From positions 184,234 through 248,233 of the forward strand of contig NZ_FQZL01000007.1 in the NCBI RefSeq assembly GCF_900142005.1: 64,000 bases of DNA, read 5' to 3'. The translations under genes were made by a program, and so were the position numbers. Below are positions 54,565 through 63,318 of the stretch, in pieces. The notes below the pieces were generated by a model. The model saw nothing but the letters and a program-made list of their open reading frames with translations, made no database searches and was not told the DNA's origin. Source of the DNA: Dethiosulfatibacter aminovorans DSM 17477 (GTDB lineage: Bacteria > Bacillota > Clostridia > Tissierellales > Dethiosulfatibacteraceae). Each line of letters opens with the position of its first letter. Position 1 is the stretch's first letter.

Positions 54565-54690
54565 CTATTCTTTCTTCCGCATATCAAATTCCACTGCTAA
54601 TTCATCTTTGAACTCTTGTAATGCTGTCACTCCTATTTTCACTGCATTTGCAACAATGATAAAAAACAAGCCAAAACCCAATAATCTCAT
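54565..54690 (-). CDS. Small membrane protein (41 aa)
   Basis: ATG at 54690 with AGGTGAG nine bases upstream. Product starts MRLLGFGLFFIIVANAVKIG, one transmembrane helix, then an acidic tail (LQEFKDELAVEF) and RKKE. Similar tiny one-helix proteins are frequent in clostridial prophages and mobile elements. No known function. Confidence 0.5.
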   Translation of the reverse strand: MRLLGFGLFFIIVANAVKIGVTALQEFKDELAVEFDMRKKE

Positions 54691-54783
54691 TTCCAAATAC
54701 TCACCTAACACAATTATACTCCTACCAACTATTTTTCAACAGAAATCAAAGATTTATTTAACAATTGCTCCAAATAAAAAATA

Positions 54784-54826
54784 ACCGTAGAGGCTCATAC
54801 TCATCAATAAGCAAAACCCCTACGGT
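54784..54826 (-). terminator. Rho-independent terminator
   Basis: ACCGTAGAGG / CCCCTACGGT stem, followed on the minus strand by ATTTTTTA. It overlaps the stop end of the 61-residue gene. Confidence 0.82.
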
Positions 54827-55012
54827 CTAATCTCCAATCTTAACTTCTGCCCCACTTAAAAACACTACCTTTATCTCCCCATCATCCCCAACTACTATAT
54901 GATCAAGTACCCGCCTTACTATTTCTGCATTTATCTTATTGATCTTTCCAGTCTCTAGCAAACACTTATGTACTTCAATTCTTGAATTTAGAACTATTTC
55001 GTACCTTTTCAT
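54827..55012 (-). CDS. Small protein resembling the C-terminal segment of serine recombinases (61 aa)
   Basis: The product ends with INAEIVRRVLDHIVVGDDGEI and VVFLSGAEVKIGD, which resembles the strand-rich C-terminal tail of large serine recombinases (a pattern LVERFIDKIVVxDDxxIEIxF). It may be a relic of a recombinase or an independent small element protein. A weak AAAGAAAGTGA site precedes ATG, and a strong terminator follows directly, supporting expression. Confidence 0.5.
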   Translation of the reverse strand: MKRYEIVLNSRIEVHKCLLETGKINKINAEIVRRVLDHIVVGDDGEIKVVFLSGAEVKIGD

Positions 55013-55867
55013 TCACTTTCTTTAAACACCAAAATAAAAAGCACACCGACCTAACCCCCGCTATTTTGTTTATCTTGCAGTATCGGTTCTTATGTTCTCG
55101 AATATCATATGAACACAATTATAGCATTCACTAAAACATCTAAACATAAAAAATCCTCTTGCTTTTTCTACAAGAGGATAAATTCTTATTTATATTCTAA
55201 TCAAACCACCAACCCAACCACATCAACTCCTTCGAAGAACACTAACACTTTCAACATAGATCCCGTATGAAAATCGTATTAAAATATTATCACCAAAAAG
55301 TATGCACCCACATACAAAAAATGCACATAGGTACAAAATTATTATCATTATGTTGTTAATCTTCAGATATTCCAACCTTGTCTAACCTCAAAGAATAACA
55401 AAATCCCTTAACATCAATAGGTTTGTATTGATGCAAATTTTATGTACAAATATAGTAAAGGCGATTGGAAACAAAACACGTTTCTGCATCCTTAGATCAC
55501 TAACCTCCCATACAGAAGCAAAAGGTAAAAAGTCTTAGTTTGTTGATAAACAAAAAATTTTCTATACCGGACGTTCTCTAATATACTCCACAGCAAAGCT
55601 AAGTTAGTTCCAATATTTCCTTCATAGTAAGCTATTGAATGTCGTTATGCTCTATGTAGTGGGTTCGTTATCAACAAACCTACAAATATAAAAATCAATA
55701 TTAACGTAAATGTCCTATTTGTGGAAACATATCTAAAATATTATCGCAAAAATTGAGCCTTTTTACGACTTGCTCGGGTCATCACACTGTTCTGGTTTTG
55801 TTAATATAAATTCGCTTATAAGACTCTTTATAATTTCTCCTTATGTCTCACCTTTATACTCTTGATT
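55013..55867. other. Long gene-free region at the cargo boundary
   Basis: No gene that I can support in 855 bases. It contains only an ATCCTCTTG/CAAGAGGAT hairpin terminator (55153-55179, T-run on the minus strand) and AT-rich sequence. It separates the satellite-like core from the cargo. Confidence 0.6.
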
Positions 55868-56395
55868 CTATGTATTCAATAATTGATACATAGGATCTAA
55901 TTTGTAATCTTCATCCTCCTTCTTCGGTATTGATCTTAACTGCGAAGCTAAAGTCATAAGGCTTTCTTTCTCGATACTAAGCAATAGTCTTCTCTTACTC
56001 ATTAGAAGTCGGTCATTGGTTTGGATCTGCTTGTTCAAGTTGATTACCATTTTTATGTATTCAGCATACTCCATCTCACCCTGCCATCTTCTTTCCAAAT
56101 CGTCAATAATCACTTTCAGTTTCTTATCCCGGACTTCATAACCTTCACATTCCGACAACATCAAACAATATCTGTTGAACGTTGGTTCTGATAATGCGTC
56201 ATTTTTCTCTATTGCCTTAAACAGTTCGCTGATTCTTAAAAAATGATTGTGTGCTACAGGATCCGCTTTCGTTGTCGGCCATTCCTTCATTTCTACATTT
56301 GTGAGCAATGCCTTTTCAGCTTGCTGTCTTTTTTCTATCTCAGCTTTTGTACGATGTCCTTCAACTAATTCTATAGATTTTGATGGTCTTGCCAT
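55868..56395 (-). CDS. Phage terminase small subunit, P27 family
   Basis: 175 residues. The start MARPSKSIELVEGHRTKAE and the KRQQAEKALLT segment match P27-family small terminases, which recognise packaging sites and hand DNA to the large subunit. AGGAGG precedes ATG. No large terminase, portal or capsid gene lies in the element. A lone small terminase is the hallmark of phage satellites that redirect helper packaging. It reads toward the cargo as the last gene of the minus-strand replication module. Confidence 0.87.
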   Translation of the reverse strand: MARPSKSIELVEGHRTKAEIEKRQQAEKALLTNVEMKEWPTTKADPVAHNHFLRISELFKAIEKNDALSEPTFNRYCLMLSECEGYEVRDKKLKVIIDDLERRWQGEMEYAEYIKMVINLNKQIQTNDRLLMSKRRLLLSIEKESLMTLASQLRSIPKKEDEDYKLDPMYQLLNT

Positions 56396-56879
56396 AATAT
56401 ACCTCCTATATTTTTAAAAATTACCGTTTAGGGAAAAAATTTCGTGCGATTGAGCAGCCTCGCTCAATTAGCCTTTTCCTCCAGCTATTTGCTCCCCCCT
56501 CCCCATCCCAATTATACTAACAGTTCTATCACTTTTAACCGGTTGAGAATTCATTAGATCATACATTTTTTTCAACTATTTTTCCTATCTACAACAAGTT
56601 ATGAAAATATACTCTTGTAGGGTACATAAATTCCCATAAAAAACATCTGTTATATGTAATAAACCGCATGGTCCCAGTATGAAATTACTGCCTTATGAAA
56701 TTATTTTTCCGTCATATTTGGGATGGATTTTTATATACCCATCCCCTTTTATGGTTCATATCTTTATCTTATTACATCCAGGATAGGCACATAAGCTCTT
56801 CAGTTTTCTCGGCATAGTAATCCTCCTTCCATATTTGTGCCTTTTATGCTTTGTCTTATTCGATACATACTTAAATGTC
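56396..56879. other. Region upstream of small terminase: hairpin and G-rich tract
   Basis: No gene is seen. ATTGAGC agcctc GCTCAAT forms a perfect hairpin (56449-56468). A pure C tract (GCTCCCCCCTCCCCATCCC, 56491-56509; G-rich on the minus strand) lies beside it. This is the position where cos or pac sites occur in phages with this gene order. Confidence 0.4.
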
Positions 56880-57374
56880 TTAAAGGTCTTTCCATTTTTT
56901 GTTAAGCACTCGTATTTTGTAATTTTTAAACATCGTTTTTAATACCTTATTGACATAATCACCCTTAACAAACAGCCATGGATTGACAAGGTATATTACA
57001 TTCCTAGATTTACGGCCCTTATATATAATATCTTTCTTGATAAGGCTTTCCATGATCCTCGCGACTGTTGCCCTTGAGACTCCGGTAATAGTTGACAAAG
57101 AATCAAGGTTTATCTCTTTTCCATCAGGATGCATCAACATACAATCTATATAGCTTACATATGGACTTATCTTCATAAGAACGCCGGCTTCTCTGACTGT
57201 TAATTCCTTCGTGACTTTTTTAAGCTCGTCAATGTTTGCCTTGTAGCAGTTTTCTTTTTCCCAGGTATCAAAATTGTCTAAATACTCAATTGAGTTTTTT
57301 TTCATACTACTATCACCGTCCTGTAATATTTTCATAACCTCTCCTGTGCGCAAATCAACGACAACTCTTTCCAT
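56880..57374 (-). CDS. Winged-helix replication/regulatory protein (RepL-like)
   Basis: 164 residues. A winged-helix segment (about 85-150) includes INLDSLSTITGVSRATVARI, LIKKDIIYKGRKSRN and VIYLVNPWLF, as in RepL-type plasmid initiators and phage replication regulators. The N-terminal 60 residues are acidic. AAAGGAGGAATA precedes ATG. Its leader contains a tRNA D-arm-like sequence at 57431-57449. It probably helps to start or regulate element replication; I cannot separate that from a pure repressor role. Confidence 0.65.
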   Translation of the reverse strand: MERVVVDLRTGEVMKILQDGDSSMKKNSIEYLDNFDTWEKENCYKANIDELKKVTKELTVREAGVLMKISPYVSYIDCMLMHPDGKEINLDSLSTITGVSRATVARIMESLIKKDIIYKGRKSRNVIYLVNPWLFVKGDYVNKVLKTMFKNYKIRVLNKKWKDL

Positions 57375-57430
57375 TATTCCTCCTTTTAATGACGCATCTC
57401 ACCGACAAGACACGTGCAAATCGCCATGGA

Positions 57431-57449
57431 CACTCTACTGACTGAGCTA
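57431..57449 (-). other. tRNA D-arm-like sequence
   Basis: Minus strand TAGCTCAGTCAGTAGAGTG matches the D-stem-loop of a bacterial tRNA (GCTC / GAGT stem). The following bases do not form an anticodon or T-arm, so this is not an intact tRNA. Confidence 0.55.
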
Positions 57450-57509
57450 TCCCTCTATTTGTGCCAGTCCACCCCTCTATATTCTTAATAAGGCATCTTT
57501 TCCGACTTT

Positions 57510-57803
57510 TTAGGGCATATTCATTAACCCAAAGATTAAAACCTCTTGCCCATGCAAATATGGTCGACTACGGTTGTCGATACTGTTTATATCCTCAGCA
57601 CTAAATCTGATACAAAGAGGATTTCGCTGTATAAATACAACCCTATACTTCTGCCACCATTTATTATGCACCCTACTGTACAACGCCCCTAATAACCTAT
57701 CACTTGCCTGTCTCTTTGCCTTAGCATGCTTATCACAATATCCGCTCTCCACAATCTTACTACACCATGGATAAGCACAAAGTCTATTTAGTTTGCTTGA
57801 CAT
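57510..57803 (-). pseudogene. HNH endonuclease remnant
   Basis: 97 residues from ATG at 57803 (AGGAGG upstream). The zinc-binding front part is recognisable: LCAYPWCSKIVESGYCDKHA, then the linker to RNPLCI. In phage HNH nucleases the catalytic HIVPH...N..H block follows; here the text (DNRSRPYLHGQEVLIFGLMN) has lost it and ends early. The first cysteine pair survives but catalysis does not. HNH genes normally stand next to P27 terminase in phages, which supports phage ancestry of this module. Confidence 0.65.
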
Positions 57804-57823
57804 AGTCAATTTACCTCCTTTAA

Positions 57824-58099
57824 TTCTACACTACTTCTTTAGATTCTACCCTTCTTAAAACACAAACGTAGAAACTCTAGCCCTTAATATCACAGCATTT
57901 TTATTAAAATTCTACATTTCTACATTTCTAAATGATATTCTAAACAATAAACACATATACACACATATATAATATATTTAATAATACAGAATAGAAGTGT
58001 AGAAGTGTAGAATTTATCCTCAAGCCTTTGATATTTCTTACCTATGCCCTCTACACTTACAGAAAAAGAAGTGTAGAATCTACATTTATAAAAGTAGAA
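57824..58099. repeat. Iteron cluster, candidate replication origin
   Basis: Nine copies of TTCTAC or its complement GTAGAA occur in 276 bases (57824, 57844, 57868, 57910, 57918, 57999, 58007, 58073, 58094). The left copies are mostly direct and the right copies inverted, around a 70-base AT-only core. It lies between the primase/helicase gene and the HNH remnant. The direct and inverted array around an AT-rich core is the usual form of an initiator-bound origin. Confidence 0.6.
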
Positions 58100-58117
58100 A
58101 TCAAAATATCTTGTCAA

Positions 58118-60433
58118 TTACATTGACGTCTTGCCTGTTGTGTCTTCTCCTGTCCTAATGACTTGTAAACCAAGCAGGCAAGTCGCTGTTCCACCTTTAT
58201 ATGAAACGTTTCTAGCGTAATTACTTTCACCGTGAAGTCTTTTCATCTCTGTTATGAAATTGTGCTTTTTCACTTTAAGTCTCTGAATATCAGGTTTGCC
58301 TAAGGCATTTCGCTCAATGTGCCCTTCTTCTACGAGGAAACCAAGAAAGCATTTCCATAGATCTTCCGACGAATATCGGTCTTCTCTGTTTTCTGTCGAT
58401 ATACAAGCTTCCTTGTAGAATTTGTAGATAAAATCCGAATCCTTAAGTAGCCTTTCCCTATTCGATGAAAGTTCAGAAATCTGTAAAAATTCCTGGTTAC
58501 TATCAACAAACAACTTGAGATTATCTATGGATTTTTTTATGATATATTCAAAATCAAATTGTTTGTAAATGTTCTTGATCTGCCGCGACTTCGGTATTGC
58601 CTGTTTAAATTCGTAAACCATTAAACGATCCGCAATCGCCGATTTGTCTCCAACGAAAAATTTAGGAACGCGGTTTCCAGAGAATATTAACATCGCCCTG
58701 TTTACAAAAGACACCGGAGGCAGAAATTTTCGATTAGCCGTTACTGTGTCTCCCCCTGAAAGCTGTTTTAGCAGTACGTCATTAGTTATATTAAGTTCCG
58801 GTGTTTCTCCGCAGATGTTTGCACGTTTTCCTGCTATCTGAAAGAATTCCTTCGAATTTTCATCAGTCAATGTCTTTAAACCAATTGATGAATAATCTGC
58901 CGAACCGTCGGGGTTTTTAAGTAACTTTTCAACAACATGCATAAACTGGCTTTTTCCCGAATCTTTCTCGCCGCTAAAATAGAGAATGTTTTTGAAATCT
59001 CGATAATTTGACATAGCAACTCCAAGAACTTGATATAAAAAATTCGTATCTTCATCTTTCCCTCCTGTAATATCTTCAAAGAATTTATCGACAAGAACAT
59101 CGTCTTCTACATTAGGATTCCAATTAAAATCCACGCAGTATATGAATATTAGATTTTTTACATTTTCAGACCCATGTGGATAAAATTCCATATTTTCAAT
59201 ATTCAGAACTCCATTTAAAAATAGAAAATACTTCGGAGGTGCAAGATCCTGGTCCTTCAATATAATAGTACCGTCCATCCGTAAAAGCTCCTCGCAAGCT
59301 TTTATATCCCTGGGATTCCTATAAAGCTCCGGTATTGCTTCATAAATCAGAACTTTTATATCATCCATACTAGCATAATAATTTTTACGCCAAGATCGAA
59401 ATATCCCGTTATGTATTTTGACTCGGTAAACATTTTTCATGTAAATTGCTAGTCGTGCTACATCTACCTTAAGCCCATTATCTGGCTTATTTATATTCTT
59501 CAGTACCAAAAAAGGCAACTGTTTAATTTCTGGTTTATCGCTAAGATCATTAAAATCTTCTGTATCTGTATTACGTCCATGGTACGGGTCATAACAAGCC
59601 GTCCGGTTTGCGAAAGCTTTATCAATAGTCCGCTGTCGATAGTCTTCACGGTCCCACTTCTCACGATACAATGCCGATTTCCTGAAGATACTGTCAACTT
59701 GAGCAGTATCTTCTGTGTAGAAAGCAATCAGATTACAAAGCGCCATATCAGCAGCTGACCAGTCATCTCTGTATGATGACAAATCGCCATGATAATAGAG
59801 GGCATTAAATTTTGGATTTTTTTCTAATTTTCCAATAATGACTCTGTCCTCTAGATTGCTTCGTGAAATCACAGGCTTTTTCGGCTTCTGCTTTGAAGTT
59901 AAGTATTTATATGCCAGTTTATCAAAAGCCTCCTGGCATTCGATTATTTCCTTTCGAGTTTCAGGCACAATATTGCCTGTCATGACGAAAAATCTCTTTT
60001 CTGAGTATACTTCCAGCATCTTGTCCTTTGACTTGCGCCCGCTACCAAGAGTGTTTTTTGCCTTTAAAATGATGTGCGCTCCGGTTTTACTTTGGGAAAA
60101 TTCCGTATAGCTGTCAAGCTTCTGAATTATTTCTAAAGCTTCCTTTGAAAAAACTCCGGTTTCAGCAACGATGTGATCCAAGTCAACTCCTATATATGGA
60201 TCGTCACCGGAGAAAACAAAACCCAGACCACTATATTTCCAATTATTTAGGGCTACCAATGCTTTTTCAAAGGTCGTCCAGTCTCTAGGTCTAGTTGTTG
60301 ATGCTTTCCAGCCATTTATTTGGTATGGTATTTTTGTTTCTTTACCTTTTACTGTTTCCAGTTTCCAAAGGACCCACTGTGGGCGCATTTTTAGTTCTTC
60401 AGGTATGTTTTTAAAGCTATTATAAGCATTCAA
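58118..60433 (-). CDS. Primase-polymerase / SF3 helicase (D5-like) replication protein
   Basis: 771 residues from TTG at 60433 (GGGAGG ten bases upstream). The N-terminal 200 residues begin PEELKMRPQWVLWKLETVKG and carry YIGVDLDH and SKTGAHIILK, the layout of phage/plasmid prim-pol domains with a DLD metal pair. The C-terminal half is a D5-type SF3 helicase with Walker A SGEKDSGKSQ (about 480), the Walker B/sensor region RANICGETPELN and C-motif MLIFSGNRVP. It unwinds and primes DNA at the element origin. A combined primase-helicase is typical of satellites and P4-like elements. Confidence 0.9.
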   Translation of the reverse strand: MNAYNSFKNIPEELKMRPQWVLWKLETVKGKETKIPYQINGWKASTTRPRDWTTFEKALVALNNWKYSGLGFVFSGDDPYIGVDLDHIVAETGVFSKEALEIIQKLDSYTEFSQSKTGAHIILKAKNTLGSGRKSKDKMLEVYSEKRFFVMTGNIVPETRKEIIECQEAFDKLAYKYLTSKQKPKKPVISRSNLEDRVIIGKLEKNPKFNALYYHGDLSSYRDDWSAADMALCNLIAFYTEDTAQVDSIFRKSALYREKWDREDYRQRTIDKAFANRTACYDPYHGRNTDTEDFNDLSDKPEIKQLPFLVLKNINKPDNGLKVDVARLAIYMKNVYRVKIHNGIFRSWRKNYYASMDDIKVLIYEAIPELYRNPRDIKACEELLRMDGTIILKDQDLAPPKYFLFLNGVLNIENMEFYPHGSENVKNLIFIYCVDFNWNPNVEDDVLVDKFFEDITGGKDEDTNFLYQVLGVAMSNYRDFKNILYFSGEKDSGKSQFMHVVEKLLKNPDGSADYSSIGLKTLTDENSKEFFQIAGKRANICGETPELNITNDVLLKQLSGGDTVTANRKFLPPVSFVNRAMLIFSGNRVPKFFVGDKSAIADRLMVYEFKQAIPKSRQIKNIYKQFDFEYIIKKSIDNLKLFVDSNQEFLQISELSSNRERLLKDSDFIYKFYKEACISTENREDRYSSEDLWKCFLGFLVEEGHIERNALGKPDIQRLKVKKHNFITEMKRLHGESNYARNVSYKGGTATCLLGLQVIRTGEDTTGKTSM

Positions 60434-60479
60434 GCCATTTACACCTCCCTTTTTCTATATATTTTTTTAGGGACATCTG

Positions 60480-60713
60480 TTATTTTTTCCCCAACCCTAA
60501 ATGTTGAGATAATTCTTCAAGCATTTGTCTCTGTGTCTTGAGTTCTTCCTTTAGTTCGATGAATTCGGTATTGTCTTCCATCTTAATCCTTGTTTGACCG
60601 CCCTCAGTTATGACACATATAAGCCTTTCCTGTTCAATAAGCTTTTTAACATTATCACGGCTTAAACCGGTCTCTTTCATATATTCTGGTATACTGATCC
60701 ATTTAATACTCAT
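60480..60713 (-). CDS. Small DNA-binding protein, excisionase/AlpA-like
   Basis: 77 residues from ATG at 60713 (GAGAGGTG upstream; longer in-frame starts overlap the XRE gene and lack sites). MSIKWISIPEYMKETGLSRD and NVKKLIEQERL form a MerR/excisionase-type winged HTH; the C-terminal half is a coiled coil (ELKTQRQMLEELSQHL). It follows the XRE gene by four bases. Proposed role: control of excision or early transcription, as AlpA in satellites. Confidence 0.7.
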   Translation of the reverse strand: MSIKWISIPEYMKETGLSRDNVKKLIEQERLICVITEGGQTRIKMEDNTEFIELKEELKTQRQMLEELSQHLGLGKK

Positions 60714-60717
60714 ACAT

Positions 60718-60933
60718 TCACCTCTCGTCATCCCAAATCGCCGACGTTTCCACCTCAAGTGCATCTGAAATCCGTTTTCTCCAGCCAGGATAAGCATATA
60801 TTTTACCATTTTCTATTCTACTAATATCAGCTGGGGTTACATTTGCTTTTTTGCTGAGTTCGAATTGCGTTATTTTTTTTCTCTCTCTGATTTCTTTAAG
60901 ATTGTTTGAAAACATCTTCCCATGTACTTTCAT
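60718..60933 (-). CDS. XRE-family transcriptional regulator
   Basis: 71 residues, a single Cro/CI-type HTH: LKEIRERKKITQFELSKKAN, VTPADISRIENGKIYAYPGW. AAAGGATG lies about 10 bases upstream of ATG. It is divergent from the plus-strand gene at 61041 and heads the minus-strand replication module, so the 107-base gap between them is the likely regulatory switch region. Confidence 0.85.
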   Translation of the reverse strand: MKVHGKMFSNNLKEIRERKKITQFELSKKANVTPADISRIENGKIYAYPGWRKRISDALEVETSAIWDDER

Positions 60934-61040
60934 AATTCACAACATCCTTTCTTTTCTTCAACTTGACTTGTTCTTAAGACTATGATAATATAAAACTATA
61001 AGTTGCGCGCAACTAATATTACTTGAAAGTTGGAGGATTT

Positions 61041-62057
61041 ATGACAAATATACAAAATCAAATGATTGATAATGCAAGAAGCTGGATTGAAGATTTTTGG
61101 AACAATTCAGAAGAAGTAAAGGAACAATCGTATGGAAATGACTTAAAAGGAGAATTCATTAGTTGCTTTCGGCGTATGATTGAATCAGGTATACATGATG
61201 ATATAAGTGAAGAAGAGCGTTATAAATCATGCTTAAAAACAGCGAAACACTTGGCTGAATTGAATGAGGACAAAAGGAAAAGAACAGATAATGTCGATCC
61301 TACTACCAGAGATACGATACTCTCGCAAATCCAGCCACACATTGAATATGTTCGTAAGGATCTATTCGGTTCTAAAAAAGTGCCATTCAAATCTATAAAA
61401 GAAGCAGAAGACTGGCTTAAGAGAACAAATAACAAAATATTAGAAAAGGAATCACAAGATAAAAACCACTTATACATGAAGCGAGATGATAAGTTCACTG
61501 TTTTCCCCATCTATAATAATGTCACTAAAGAAACGTATTCAATATATTCTGATTTTGATGAAACACTTGATAAGCTGATTAAACACTCTGAATATATTGC
61601 TGCTGCTACTGGCTTTCCTGAAAATGAAGTTCCTCTTTATATTCTTGCTGGCTTAAAACCAATACTTTATCGATACCAGGTACAAACTTCGATTAAAGGC
61701 ATGCCTCTTGTTGGCTGCAAGACATTAAAACGTTCTACGATTACCATTACAATCAATACTTCAGATCTATCGCTTGATGAGCTACGCAGCATTTATAGAG
61801 AAAATAGGATGGCATTACATACTCTAAGGACAAATAAAGTAACTAATAAACAGCAACAAATCCTGCAGCTTGTACAGGAACTTGGACAACCGCCAGAGAA
61901 GCGAAGTAAGACAGGTGAGAAAACCGGTACCAATCAATATTGGAACAACGCTTTGGAAATATGGAATAAAAGATACCCTGAAAGCTCTTACAAGAAAGGA
62001 AGCTCCCTTATGCAAGCTTATGGCAGAGCAGTAGAAAAGATAGGAGTGAGATATTAA
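61041..62057 (+). CDS. Hypothetical mobile-element protein upstream of integrase (338 aa)
   Basis: ATG at 61041 with GGAGGATTT directly upstream. I do not recognise a catalytic domain. The N-terminal 110 residues are helical and charged (NARSWIEDFWNNSEEVKEQS), the middle has LYILAGLKPILYRYQ and the segment KRSTITITINTSDLSLDELR, and the C-terminal end resembles a small DNA-binding repeat (NQYWNNALEIWNKRYPESSY). It sits where phage satellites place the immunity or control gene between integrase and the divergent operon. Function is inferred only from position. Confidence 0.6.
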   Translation: MTNIQNQMIDNARSWIEDFWNNSEEVKEQSYGNDLKGEFISCFRRMIESGIHDDISEEERYKSCLKTAKHLAELNEDKRKRTDNVDPTTRDTILSQIQPHIEYVRKDLFGSKKVPFKSIKEAEDWLKRTNNKILEKESQDKNHLYMKRDDKFTVFPIYNNVTKETYSIYSDFDETLDKLIKHSEYIAAATGFPENEVPLYILAGLKPILYRYQVQTSIKGMPLVGCKTLKRSTITITINTSDLSLDELRSIYRENRMALHTLRTNKVTNKQQQILQLVQELGQPPEKRSKTGEKTGTNQYWNNALEIWNKRYPESSYKKGSSLMQAYGRAVEKIGVRY

Positions 62058-62081
62058 TGAATAAAAAAGGAGATGAAATCA

Positions 62082-63206
62082 ATGGCAAAGAAAACTAATA
62101 CGACCATTAACAACAATAATTACTACCGTGTTAGAGCAAAAGTTGGAATGAACAAGGAAGGCAAAAACATCATGAAAGCTTTCTACGGATCCAGCAAGAA
62201 AGAAGCAGAAGAGAAAAGGGACAAGTACCTAGAAGGTATAAAAAGAGGCCTTGGTGTAGACTATGATAAGGTTACATTTGAAAAGATGTTTGAGAACTGG
62301 TTTGAGATCGTGCTACGCCCTACACTCGCAATTTCCTCATACAATAGGTACGAGATACAACATAGGCTACACATCAAAAGTGCTGAATTCTACAGTAACA
62401 AGCTCTTATCTGTCAAAAGTATAGACATACAAAAGCACCTCAATAACATAGATAGCAGCCATATAGCTATGCGCGTCTACCTTTTATTCACATCTTTCTA
62501 CAAATATTGCAAAAAGGAACGCCTGGTTATCCACAATCCTATGGATTCTATCACCAGACCGGTACATGAAAAAACAAGGAAGAAAGAATTCTTAACCAAA
62601 ACGGACATAGACCAGCTCATGGTCGACTTCAAGGATAATGATAATCTTCTAATATATGTGTTTGCGCTTTTCACCGGTCTACGCCAGGGAGAAATATGTG
62701 CACTAACCCACGGTGATCTGGACCTGGACAACAGGCTGATTGATGTAAACAAGAGCCTCAGAAGGATGAAGGTTGATGATAAAATACAGGTAGTTGTTAA
62801 CAATCCGAAAACCAAAGAAAGCAACAGAATAGTTCCATTGCCTGTAAACCTGGTAAATTACATGAAGAAGCATATAAATCAGGAGAAGCTTAAGCATCTG
62901 AAACAAGGCCTGCCATTTTCTAACGATAATCTTCTATTTACATCTAACACTTGCACAGCACTCAGAGCTGACAGATTGACCTCTCGCTGGAGAGATTATC
63001 AGGACAAAGTAAATATATCAGGTACCAATTTCCACGCATTGAGGCACACATTCTGCACCCTGCTGGCCGAAGAAGGAGTACCTATTAAAACCGCCAGCGT
63101 ACTTATGGGACATACTGACATAAACACTACAGCAAAGATCTATACCCATGTGGACCAGGACCAAAAGCAGAAAGCAATCGACAAACTGAATCTTTTCATA
63201 AAATAA
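62082..63206 (+). CDS. int: Tyrosine-family site-specific integrase
   Basis: 374 residues from ATG at 62082 (AAGGAG nine bases upstream). Arm-binding domain (about 10-60; YYRVRAKVGMNKEGKNIMKAF), core-binding domain (about 65-150), then the catalytic domain with Arg in FTGLRQGEICAL (about 208), HALRHTFCTLLAEEG (about 314), GHTDINTTAKIYTHV with His and nucleophile Tyr (about 340-350). It reads toward tRNA-Leu, 113 bases away, and is certainly the recombinase that inserted the element there. Confidence 0.96.
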   Translation: MAKKTNTTINNNNYYRVRAKVGMNKEGKNIMKAFYGSSKKEAEEKRDKYLEGIKRGLGVDYDKVTFEKMFENWFEIVLRPTLAISSYNRYEIQHRLHIKSAEFYSNKLLSVKSIDIQKHLNNIDSSHIAMRVYLLFTSFYKYCKKERLVIHNPMDSITRPVHEKTRKKEFLTKTDIDQLMVDFKDNDNLLIYVFALFTGLRQGEICALTHGDLDLDNRLIDVNKSLRRMKVDDKIQVVVNNPKTKESNRIVPLPVNLVNYMKKHINQEKLKHLKQGLPFSNDNLLFTSNTCTALRADRLTSRWRDYQDKVNISGTNFHALRHTFCTLLAEEGVPIKTASVLMGHTDINTTAKIYTHVDQDQKQKAIDKLNLFIK

Positions 63207-63318
63207 AAATAACCACCTAAGTGGTTAATTTCTCTTCACAAAAACCTAGTGGTTAAATAGTGGTTAATATTTATTCTCTTCTATTCTCATCGTTGAAATC
63301 CCAACGTTTTTTAAGGAG
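63207..63318. other. Integrase-proximal element end with arm-type repeats
   Basis: AGTGGTTAA occurs at 63220-63228, 63248-63256 and 63259-63267; the last two are 11 bases apart, matching the pair at the distal end (25635 and 25646). An AACCAC/GTGGTT hairpin (63211-63226) can end the integrase transcript. Confidence 0.7.

Noticed and set aside
57391..57480. Complete tRNA gene
   Set aside because: Only the D-arm fits; no anticodon stem, T-arm or acceptor stem can be folded.
57920..58117. 65-codon minus-strand frame in the iteron region
   Set aside because: It is produced by AT-rich repeats; the codon content (Tyr/Cys/Phe-rich) is not that of a protein.
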